The position numbers and the translations under genes are program-made. DNA of 6,601 nucleotides from Actinomycetota bacterium (GTDB lineage: Bacteria > Actinomycetota > Actinomycetes > S36-B12), in assembly GCA_016870425.1 (NCBI GenBank), contig VGBQ01000145.1:1-6601 (forward strand), written 5' to 3'. Within the stretch, counting starts at the first letter, position 1. Every line of letters begins with the position of its first letter. Below the pieces are notes generated by a model. It had not been told where the DNA came from and ran no database searches. It saw only the letters and a program-made list of their open reading frames with translations. This document shows, piece after piece, positions 1-5,615 of the stretch.

Positions 1-2426
1 ACCGGGCGAGCCAAACCCTGGGTGTAGGAGGTCTGACCGGGGAAGCGGAAGTACGGGATAACCGTCTTTCCGTCCTCGATGCCCACCGTGATGCCGTCGA
101 TCATGACGCCCGGCTTGCCGCCCACCGTGATGCGCGAACCCGTGATCGTGATCGTCTTCGTGACGGGGCCCTCACCGACAGCAATCACAGCGGCAGCTGA
201 CGTCACAGGTGCCGCCGCGAAGGTGCTGGGCTTGGTGTATCCCGCAACCCAAGCAGGCGGGGCGCCTGCAGAGGTCGGCGTTGCGATGACCGTGCCAGCG
301 CCCGCGGAGTTGCCCGCGATCACCGTGACGGACGCCTCACCGGAGGCATTCGTGGTGACCGTCGCGCTGGAGGCGTAGCCACCCAGCAGGACCTCACCCG
401 ACGCCGTAACCGTGACGGCGCCGCTGGTGGTGGCGACCGGGTTGCCCCAGTTGTCCGTCACCTTGACGGTCAGCGTCGAGAACGAGCCCTTAGCCACACT
501 GGACGTCGCAGGTGTGATTGCGATGTTGTAGGCGTCCTGAGCGCGGTTCTCGATCTTGACCTTGCCGGTCAGCGTGACGCCGCCCGATGTGAGGACCACG
601 TCGTGCGTGCCGACCTTGGTGCCCCACACGTAAACGGCAGCGCCGGAGGCAACGGTGACCGATGCGGTGCCGCCGTTCCACGCGGTCGGCGCGGTGGCCG
701 AGGCGTAGAGACCGGTCGGGACCGTGACGGTCACGTTGTTAGCCGGGGTCGTCGTCGCCGTGAAGGTAGCGAGGTTGCCCGATGCGGCAGTCGCCTGAGC
801 GCCTGTCGCGACGGTGAAAGCGCCAGCGCTGGTGCCGTAAGGCACACCCGCGGTGTCGTCCGGCACCCACAGGAGCGGCGCCGTCACGACGGTCGCGGCC
901 GAGTTGGTGAACGTCGTCGACCCCGTGCCACTCACGGCGACGGACATCGTCGTCACATTGCCGCTAGTGGTGTAGGCGATCGTGAGCGAATTCGTCGCCG
1001 TGGCAGCGACGGTGCTCGACCCAGGGGGGGTAGCCGTGAACGAGTAGTTCTCGGAGCTCCCCGAGGCCAGGCCGGTGGCGTTTGTCACGCCCACGGTGGC
1101 AACGCCCGACGCATTGGTCGTGCCAGCGTTGAGCAGTGTTCCGCTGGAAGTACCGCGGTATGAACGAACGACATAACCGGGTAGCACCGTGCCGAACTGA
1201 TCCGTGATCGTCACCGCCACGTTGGTCGTGGTGCCGAGGGCTGCCAGGATCGAGTCGTCGGGCGACGTCGTGATCTGTGCCGCCGGCGCTGTCTGCGTGA
1301 CCGTAATCTTGGCGCCCGGGCTGACGGCCGCGTTTGCGACGTTGACCTGGGAGACCACGAGATTCGAATTAGCGATGAGCCCTGCACCACCGATGGTGTA
1401 GGTCAAGGTCGCCTTCTTGGAGGCATCCGTCGTCACTGTCGTGTAGATGGTGTCGTCCGCCGAGCCACCGTTGAGGGTTCCCGCGGACAGCTTCGCGGCG
1501 AAACGGAGCTGATTTCCAGCCGCAGCCGTCGTGGTGTCATCGATTGTGACGGTGACCGTCGTAGTGCCCTCAGGCACGATCGCTGTCGCGGCGCTCGGCT
1601 GCGTGCCGCCGTTCACGGCGTTCGACGGAGTAGTGGCCGTCAACTTCGACACGGCGTTCGTCGAGATGGTGCCGCTCTTCGTCACCGTTGCCGTTGTTGC
1701 AACAACTCCGGTCGAGGGCAGGGTGCCCTGCGGGGTTGCCGTCACAGTCGTCGTGCCGGCCGCATTGCCCGTCGTGTTGAGCGCGATGGCGTGCGTGCCG
1801 TCGGCGAGGTCGCTCGCCGTGACCGTTGTCGGGCTCACCGTGTCGTCCGAGTTGTCGGACATCGCCACGGTGTCAACAGACGTCGGCTGAGTGGTGTTGC
1901 CAGACGCGTCCTTCAGCGTGAGCGTGAGAGCGCCCGCCTGGCCGATGAGAACAGTCTGGGTAGCCGGCGTGAGCGTGATGCTCGTGGGTGCGCCTGCCGT
2001 CGCAAATGAGAACGACACCGTGTCGGTGCCGTTGTAGATGCGGCCCGTGTAGGTGCCGGCCACGTCGACGTTGAAGTCGATTGAACTGTCGTCGCTGGTG
2101 GCGACGGCGATGGAGCCCGTCTGGGCCAAGGTAGCGGTGTCGTCGCCTGCATCGAAAATCGCGGCGGCCGACGGCGCGGTCAGAAGCTGGAGGGTGCCGG
2201 TGGCGAGGCTGCTCGTGCCGGACCAGGACATCCCAGCTGCAGGAATGCTGAGAGTTCCGCCCGTGGAGCGAACGGGGGCGACCGTCGCCGTTGCAGTGGC
2301 CTTGGGCTTGATGCTCGGGGCAGCGCTGGCCGACGTCGTGCCAGCGATGGAGAGCACACCCAGGGCCAAGGCACCCGCAGCTACGCCAGCAAGCATTGAC
2401 TTGCTGGAACGCATTGCGTTAGACAA
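1..2426 (-). CDS. Large secreted Ig-like (Big-type) surface protein, 3' end outside window
   Basis: The frame is open from the start to the left edge, at least 808 codons with no stop. I chose TTG at 2426 because AAAGGAAAGG (2429-2438) lies at good spacing; ATG at 2414 is the alternative, with its ribosome site about 14 nt away. A Sec signal peptide follows: Arg/Lys near residues 6-9, a hydrophobic core at 12-28 and an ASAA cleavage region near 35. The mature part is rich in Thr, Val, Ala, Ser and Gly, and I read no cysteine. It looks like a chain of beta-sandwich domains. One Big-like unit spans about 145-250 (starting TSITLTPATQTVLIGQ). Another spans about 630-720 (ITPATSSVAKGSFSTLTVKV, then DNWGNPV). 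Near 755-808 comes a glycine-rich segment (ITVGGKPGVMIDG, IPYFRFPGQTSYTQG), which I recall from the C-terminal ends of actinobacterial Ig-like exported proteins. It is probably a cell-wall or S-layer-like structural protein or adhesin. Its exact role and anchoring cannot be seen. Confidence 0.85.
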   Translation of the reverse strand, partial: MSNAMRSSKSMLAGVAAGALALGVLSIAGTTSASAAPSIKPKATATATVAPVRSTGGTLSIPAAGMSWSGTSSLATGTLQLLTAPSAAAIFDAGDDTATLAQTGSIAVATSDDSSIDFNVDVAGTYTGRIYNGTDTVSFSFATAGAPTSITLTPATQTVLIGQAGALTLTLKDASGNTTQPTSVDTVAMSDNSDDTVSPTTVTASDLADGTHAIALNTTGNAAGTTTVTATPQGTLPSTGVVATTATVTKSGTISTNAVSKLTATTPSNAVNGGTQPSAATAIVPEGTTTVTVTIDDTTTAAAGNQLRFAAKLSAGTLNGGSADDTIYTTVTTDASKKATLTYTIGGAGLIANSNLVVSQVNVANAAVSPGAKITVTQTAPAAQITTSPDDSILAALGTTTNVAVTITDQFGTVLPGYVVRSYRGTSSGTLLNAGTTNASGVATVGVTNATGLASGSSENYSFTATPPGSSTVAATATNSLTIAYTTSGNVTTMSVAVSGTGSTTFTNSAATVVTAPLLWVPDDTAGVPYGTSAGAFTVATGAQATAASGNLATFTATTTPANNVTVTVPTGLYASATAPTAWNGGTASVTVASGAAVYVWGTKVGTHDVVLTSGGVTLTGKVKIENRAQDAYNIAITPATSSVAKGSFSTLTVKVTDNWGNPVATTSGAVTVTASGEVLLGGYASSATVTTNASGEASVTVIAGNSAGAGTVIATPTSAGAPPAWVAGYTKPSTFAAAPVTSAAAVIAVGEGPVTKTITITGSRITVGGKPGVMIDGITVGIEDGKTVIPYFRFPGQTSYTQGLARP

Positions 2427-2428
2427 TG

Positions 2429-2438
2429 CCTTTCCTTT
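2429..2438 (-). promoter_or_regulatory. Ribosome binding site of the Ig-like surface protein gene
   Basis: On the minus strand this reads AAAGGAAAGG. Its AGGA core sits 6 nt from TTG at 2426, an ordinary Shine-Dalgarno spacing, but 18 nt from ATG at 2414. This decides the start in favour of TTG, giving four extra residues (MSNA) before the signal peptide. Both starts leave the signal peptide intact. Confidence 0.6.
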
Positions 2439-2614
2439 CGTTAACGCGTGCCCGTTGTTTGGTCCGCCCGGGGCCGAAGGATCCATTTCGGTGGTCCCCG
2501 GCCGGAACGAACGCCAAGCACGCTGATCCGGATCGGAACGGCCGTAGGGAGACCGCTCCACGCGGTATCTAAGCAGGTCGGGAGGCGCGCGCCACGCATT
2601 GGAGCGTGTCTCTC

Positions 2615-2642
2615 AGGCATTTCCCAACATGGGGAAGTGCCT
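2615..2642. repeat. 28-bp inverted repeat, 11-6-11, candidate recombinase core site
   Basis: The left arm AGGCATTTCCC (2615-2625) and right arm GGGAAGTGCCT (2632-2642) are inverted copies with 10 of 11 positions complementary; the remaining pair is T-G. The spacer is AACATG (2626-2631). Arms of 11 bp around a 6-bp centre match the layout of dif-type core sites cut by XerC/XerD-like recombinases. No T-run follows on either strand, so an intrinsic terminator is unlikely. An operator for a dimeric repressor, or a leader hairpin of the surface gene, are the alternatives. That a recombinase uses it is inference from the layout and the neighbouring recombinase genes. Confidence 0.5.
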
Positions 2643-2705
2643 CATGAAGTTAGTTGTCCGGCTCACCACCGGGCGTCGGGGGATCGGGGGATCCATGATG
2701 GTGAG

Positions 2706-2714
2706 TTATCCACA
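2706..2714 (+). promoter_or_regulatory. Single consensus DnaA box
   Basis: TTATCCACA is an exact match to the classical DnaA box. It is isolated: I found no second exact copy in the window and no replication genes, so this is not an origin. A 9-mer can occur by chance, although it is uncommon in DNA of this GC content. If real, it could let DnaA influence the divergent promoters. Confidence 0.3.
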
Positions 2715-2791
2715 GGCACGTCGAGCACACGGCCATAGGGCGGAGTCACGCCCATCACACCCCGCACGCCACACCCGCGGCGCGCGCGATT

Positions 2792-2819
2792 TTGTCCGAT
2801 ATGAGTGTTTTGATATATT
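2792..2819 (+). promoter_or_regulatory. Candidate sigma70-type promoter of recombinase 1
   Basis: TTGTCC (2792-2797) and TATATT (2814-2819) are 16 bp apart, resembling -35 and -10 boxes (4/6 and 5/6 matches). They lie in the only clearly AT-rich island of the intergenic region. Transcription would start near 2826, giving a leader of about 80 nt that includes the C9/G5 hairpin just before the recombinase start. Confidence 0.45.
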
Positions 2820-2857
2820 TCGTCGGGTTCGGGGGGACGGGGGCGCCATTGGGATGA

Positions 2858-2874
2858 CCCCCCCCCGGCGGGGG
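2858..2874 (+). repeat. C9/G5 homopolymer hairpin in recombinase 1 leader
   Basis: Nine C residues (2858-2866), then GGC, then five G residues (2870-2874) form a short GC hairpin. It is flanked by more G tracts (2831-2836, 2839-2843, 2877-2880, 2882-2885), which could also form a G-quadruplex. The tract ends about 33 bp before the recombinase start. It could lower translation or vary in length by replication slippage. Confidence 0.45.
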
Positions 2875-2907
2875 TAGGGGCGGGGTCCTGAGTCGAGGCC
2901 ACGACAC

Positions 2908-4026
2908 ATGACCGCTGCACCGCACCACGACATCGCGCCGTACGCCGACCCGCCGATCAGGCCAGACATCGCGGCGTACGACGACTCCCTCCCCACGGGC
3001 CGCACCACCCTGGGCGACTACCTCCGCGGCTTCTGGCTGCCCCGACGCCTGCCCGGCTGGGCCGAGGGCACCCAGCGCTACCGCACCTGGACCGTGACGA
3101 CCCTGCTCGCCTCTCCCCTGGCCCTGCGCCCGATCGAGGACCTGGGCGTGCTGGAGATCGAGCGCTACTTCGCCCAGCGCGCCATCACGCCGTGGGAGTC
3201 CACGGGCGAGCTGCCCAAGGCCGGCTCCCTCAAGGGCCTGCTCGACACCATGCGGGCCTCCCTCAATGACGCCAAGCGCTACGGCTTCATCCGCGACAAC
3301 CCCTGCACCGGCGTGGAGCTGCCGCGCGCGGAGTCGACCCAGGCCCAGATCTGGACCCCCGAGCAGGTGCAGGCCTTCCTCGCCTCCACCCGGCGCTCCC
3401 GCTACGTCACCCTGTGGCGGCTGCTCTTCGCCACCGGCCTGCGCCGCGGCGAGGCCCTGGGCCTGCAGTGGGCCGACATCGACCTGGCCTCACGCCGGAT
3501 CGCCGTGCGCCGCAACCTCCAGGCCGACTCCCGCGAGGGCAATGTCCGCTACGGCCCGACCAAGTCGCGCCGCTCCACCCGCACGATCACCATCGACACG
3601 GGTACGGCGGAGGCGCTGGAGCGCTGGCGTCGCATGCGCCAGACCGAGCACGCCGCCTGGCTGGCCGACCTGGAGAAGCGCCTGGCGGGCTATCGCACCC
3701 CCGGGGCCCGCCTGCCCGAGCTGCCGCAGGCGCTGCCCGAGGACTCCCCGGTCTTCGCCAATGCCGACGGCACCCCGATGCTGCCCTCGACGGTGTCGGA
3801 CACCTTCCGCCGGCAGGTCGCCAAGTCGGGCCTGCCGCAGATGCGCCTGCACGACGCCCGGCATACCCACATCACGCACCTGCTGCGCTCGGGGGAGCCG
3901 ATCCAGAACGTCTCGGCGCGCGCTGGCCACGGGTCGTCGTTCACGACGCTGACGACCTACGCCCACGTGATCGCCGGGGATGACGAGCGCACGGCCGCCA
4001 GGGCGGCGGGCCTCTTCGGGGATTGA
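2908..4026 (+). CDS. Tyrosine recombinase / site-specific integrase 1
   Basis: This 372-residue protein should cut and rejoin DNA through a 3'-phosphotyrosyl intermediate. Residues 1-28 are a short extension absent from its paralog. A SAM-like core-binding domain follows at about 33-140 (TTLGDYLRGFWLP, LGVLEIERYF, NDAKRYGFIRDNPCTG). The catalytic domain spans about 148-372. The catalytic set is complete: R179 in ATGLRRGEALGL, K219, H315 and R318 in LHDARHTH, H341 in AGHGSS, and nucleophile Y351 in TTYAHV. ATG 2908 is the only start after the in-frame stop at 2875, with GAGG at 2895-2898 as a modest ribosome site. A segment at about 246-280 is some 20 residues longer than in recombinase 2. It has no obvious arm-binding N-terminal domain, so it is nearer XerC/D or compact integrases than lambda Int. 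No excisionase gene is visible. Its substrate is unknown. Confidence 0.93.
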   Translation: MTAAPHHDIAPYADPPIRPDIAAYDDSLPTGRTTLGDYLRGFWLPRRLPGWAEGTQRYRTWTVTTLLASPLALRPIEDLGVLEIERYFAQRAITPWESTGELPKAGSLKGLLDTMRASLNDAKRYGFIRDNPCTGVELPRAESTQAQIWTPEQVQAFLASTRRSRYVTLWRLLFATGLRRGEALGLQWADIDLASRRIAVRRNLQADSREGNVRYGPTKSRRSTRTITIDTGTAEALERWRRMRQTEHAAWLADLEKRLAGYRTPGARLPELPQALPEDSPVFANADGTPMLPSTVSDTFRRQVAKSGLPQMRLHDARHTHITHLLRSGEPIQNVSARAGHGSSFTTLTTYAHVIAGDDERTAARAAGLFGD

Positions 4027-4097
4027 GGGCCTACTACCTCCGTCCAGGATCGAGGAGTCCCTGGGGAGCTGTCAGGCATCGCCGCTACGTTCGCTGC

Positions 4098-4256
4098 ATG
4101 GAGCCGATCTCGCTGACGCCCGTGCACCCTTCGCCCCCGGATGTGATCCCCGCCAAGTCGCCGGGTGGGTCGGATCTGAGTCGGCGGCCGCGCCGCAAGA
4201 CCTACGAAGAGGCCGAGGTGACCTTGGCCGATGTGCGGGCCGACCCGCTGCAATGA
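4098..4256 (+). CDS. Doubtful small hypothetical protein, 52 aa
   Basis: The frame starts at ATG 4098 and ends with TGA at 4254-4256. The N-terminal half is proline-rich (SLTPVHPSPPDVIP). The C-terminal half is charged (SRRPRRKTYEEAEVTLADVR) and reads more like protein than a random GC-rich frame. I do not recognise a family. No ribosome site lies close to the ATG; GGGGAG is about 30 nt upstream. The frame can be extended up to TTG 4023, overlapping the recombinase 1 stop, but that extension looks arbitrary. It ends 4 bp before the PIN-like remnant on the other strand. It may be the tail of a broken gene or a chance frame. Confidence 0.25.
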   Translation: MEPISLTPVHPSPPDVIPAKSPGGSDLSRRPRRKTYEEAEVTLADVRADPLQ

Positions 4257-4260
4257 CCCC

Positions 4261-4329
4261 TTAGGCGGAGGTCAGGGGCGCGTCGTACTGGGCGATTGCG
4301 GCGTCGCGCGTGGCGATGACGAGTCGGCA
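4261..4329 (-). pseudogene. C-terminal remnant of a PIN-domain (VapC-type) toxin
   Basis: On the minus strand the 22 codons before TAA (4261-4263) read CRLVIATRDAAIAQYDAPL, then TSA and stop. This resembles the last strand and helix of VapC-type PIN ribonucleases, where a hydrophobic strand runs into T-R-D or T-A-D, a short helix, and a Y-x-V-P-type end. A TAG directly upstream (4330-4332) closes the frame, and I could not find the rest of a PIN domain in any minus-strand frame up to 4500. The gene is therefore broken and cannot make a toxin. The call rests on a short motif recognised by eye. A chance frame is the main alternative. Confidence 0.35.
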
Positions 4330-4519
4330 CTATGAACCGCGGACGCATGGGGAGCATTGCCGCCGCACTCCTGGCACGGCATCACGCGAGCACATGGCCC
4401 GAGCCCGGGACGAGCGACTGGCTCTAGGAGCCGGCGCCCACAGGCGATGATCCGCGGCGCCATCCACAGCCCACTGCTACGGCGTACGCATCCCGCTCGT
4501 CGCACCTAGCGTCCGGCGC

Positions 4520-5503
4520 ATGTCCGTCGAACCCCTCCCGCTGCCCACCGCCGACACGACGCTCGCCGACTACCTGCGCCTGGAGTGGCTGCCGCGCCAT
4601 GAGCCGACGTGGGCCAGCGGGAGCAGGCGCCATCGCCGCTGGGCTGTCGGCATCCTCTGCGATTCCTCGCTCGCCGATCGCCCCATCGGCCAGCTCGGCG
4701 TGCTCGAGATCGAGCGCTACTTCGCTGAGCGGGCCGGGCAGCCCTTCCCGCAGAAGGGGCAGCTGCCCGCGCGCGGCAGCCTCAAGGCGATCTTCGCGAC
4801 GCTGAAGTCCTGCCTCAGCGACGCCGTGAGATACGGACTCATCCCTGACAACCCGTGCACGCGCGTGCGGCTGCCGCTGGAGCCAAGCGAGGAAATCGGC
4901 ATCTGGTCGGCCGACGAGGTGCGCCGCTTCCTCTCCGCCACGGCCGACTCCCGCTACGCCACCCTGTGGCGGCTCCTGCTCGCGACGGGGATGCGCCGCG
5001 GCGAGGCGCTCGGTCTGCAGTGGGCCGACATCGACCTCGATGCCGGCAGGCTGCGCATCGTGCGCGCGATGCTCTCCGACTCAAGGCGCGACAACGTGAT
5101 CTATGGCGCGCCCAAGAATCGCAAGTCGCGCCGCACGATCTCGCTCGATGCCGGCACAGTCGAGGCCCTGCGTCAGTGGCGTGCGCGGAGGCTGGTGGAG
5201 TCGGGATCACTCGCGCCCACCGATCCGGTCTTCACGCTGGCCGACGGCGCACCGATGCTGCCCGCGGGAGTGTCGGACACCTGGCGGCGCGCGGTGCGGC
5301 AGGCGGGCCTGCGGCCGCTCCCCCTGCACGGCACCCGGCATACCCACATCTCCCACCTGCTCTCGGCGGGGGAGCCGCTCGCGCACGTGTCGGCGCGGGT
5401 GGGCCATGCGACGTCAGCGATGACGCTGCGGACATACGCCCACGTCATCGCCGGGGATGACGCACGAACTGCGGAGCGAGCGGGCGAGCTCTTTGAGGAT
5501 TGA
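4520..5503 (+). CDS. Tyrosine recombinase / site-specific integrase 2
   Basis: This 327-residue paralog of recombinase 1 lies in the same orientation, 493 bp downstream. The core-binding domain is at about 12-120 (TTLADYLRLEWLP, LGVLEIERYF, SDAVRYGLIPDNPCT) and the catalytic domain at about 128-327. Catalytic residues are all present: R159 in ATGMRRGEALGL, K199, H270 and R273 in LHGTRHTH, H296 in VGHATS, and Y306 in RTYAHV. Over about 218 aligned N-terminal and central residues I count 56% identity with recombinase 1, and more near the C-terminus. ATG 4520 is the only reasonable start: it matches residue 28 of the paralog and no ATG lies between it and the stop at 4448. No good ribosome site precedes it, so expression may be weak or leaderless. 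Its length fits XerC/D-like enzymes. Both enzymes being intact suggests they work together or on two related sites. Confidence 0.92.
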   Translation: MSVEPLPLPTADTTLADYLRLEWLPRHEPTWASGSRRHRRWAVGILCDSSLADRPIGQLGVLEIERYFAERAGQPFPQKGQLPARGSLKAIFATLKSCLSDAVRYGLIPDNPCTRVRLPLEPSEEIGIWSADEVRRFLSATADSRYATLWRLLLATGMRRGEALGLQWADIDLDAGRLRIVRAMLSDSRRDNVIYGAPKNRKSRRTISLDAGTVEALRQWRARRLVESGSLAPTDPVFTLADGAPMLPAGVSDTWRRAVRQAGLRPLPLHGTRHTHISHLLSAGEPLAHVSARVGHATSAMTLRTYAHVIAGDDARTAERAGELFED

Positions 5504-5615
5504 CGACGAGCGCTATGCGAGAGTCGCGGCTATCGCCCAGAGGGAGCGCCGATCCGTGGCCTCAGTGATCCTGGACGCCATCGACGCCCATACGTCGAGC
5601 GCGCCAGATCGGCGC
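5493..5615 (+). pseudogene. Ribbon-helix-helix antitoxin-like fragment
   Basis: Directly behind recombinase 2, in another frame, the DNA encodes LRIDDERYARVAAIAQRERR, then SVASVILDAIDAH. This is the beta strand, helix, turn (RRSVA) and second helix of a CopG/VapB-type ribbon-helix-helix DNA-binding domain. The start is unclear: TTG 5493 overlaps the recombinase stop, and ATG 5457 would add 12 residues that read as shifted recombinase sequence. Neither has a good ribosome site. The frame stays open to 5801, but from about 5640 it only reads the antisense strand of the GH114 gene, so its natural C-terminus (usually the toxin-binding part) is lost. It could still bind DNA if made. I treat it as a broken antitoxin or regulator gene brought in with the recombinases. 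Confidence 0.45.

Larger units (their letters stand above)
2427..2907. other. Divergent intergenic control region
   Basis: These 481 bp separate the minus-strand surface protein gene from the plus-strand recombinase. I see no convincing gene here: the short frames have no family features. The surface-gene side (2430-2600) looks like a leader of over 100 nt. It holds a 10-bp palindrome at 2525-2534 (GATCCGGATC), an imperfect hairpin around 2475-2492 (CCGAA/TTCGG arms) and TTAGAT near 2567-2572 on the minus strand as a weak -10 candidate. The middle holds the 28-bp inverted repeat at 2615-2642 and a DnaA box at 2706-2714. The recombinase side has an AT-rich island and a G/C homopolymer stretch. 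This dense structure suggests transcription control in both directions, or a recombination target. Confidence 0.7.
4027..4519. other. Spacer between the two recombinase genes
   Basis: These 493 bp hold one doubtful plus-strand ORF (4098-4256) and a PIN-like remnant on the minus strand (4261-4329). A weak inverted repeat CCAGG/CCTGG (4044-4048, 4060-4064) lies behind recombinase 1, without a T-run, so I do not call a terminator. TGACC/GGTCA arms at 4254-4258 and 4270-4274 sit between the two convergent stop codons. From 4330 to 4519 I see no supported gene. One minus-strand frame there carries CQECGG, which resembles half a zinc ribbon, but nothing around it supports a protein. The gap looks like gene debris. 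Confidence 0.6.

Noticed and set aside
79..2526. Plus-strand frames across the surface protein region, such as 1531-1890 and 2053-2526
   Set aside because: Their Val/Ala-rich sequences are the complement of Thr/Ala/Gly codons. The minus frame with signal peptide and ribosome site is continuous over the whole region.
2615..2642. Rho-independent terminator
   Set aside because: The hairpin lacks a T-run on either strand and lies between divergent genes, where no transcript is expected to end.
2706..2714. Replication origin
   Set aside because: Only one DnaA box, no AT-rich unwinding region of normal size and no replication genes nearby.
2663..3008. Minus-strand frames over the recombinase 1 start
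   Set aside because: They are Arg/Pro/Gly-rich, have no domain and no ribosome site, and run through the homopolymer tract and into the recombinase coding sequence.
3266..3983. Long alternative frames on both strands inside recombinase 1
   Set aside because: They are Arg/Pro/Ala-rich shadow frames of a GC-rich gene whose own frame has full catalytic motifs.
4044..4064. Terminator behind recombinase 1
   Set aside because: Arms of only 5 bp with an 11-nt loop and no T-run.
4272..4505. Minus-strand 77-residue frame with CQECGG
   Set aside because: Only one cysteine pair, no partner pair, no family resemblance and no ribosome site; it also overlaps the PIN-like remnant in another frame.
4599..5460. 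Long alternative frames on both strands inside recombinase 2
   Set aside because: Same reason: low-complexity shadows with no family features over a clear recombinase frame.
3857..5462. Direct repeats within the two recombinase genes (for example 3463-3485 with 5015-5037, and 3857-3873 with 5334-5350)
   Set aside because: These identical stretches of 17-23 bp encode conserved catalytic-domain residues and reflect paralogy, not attachment sites.
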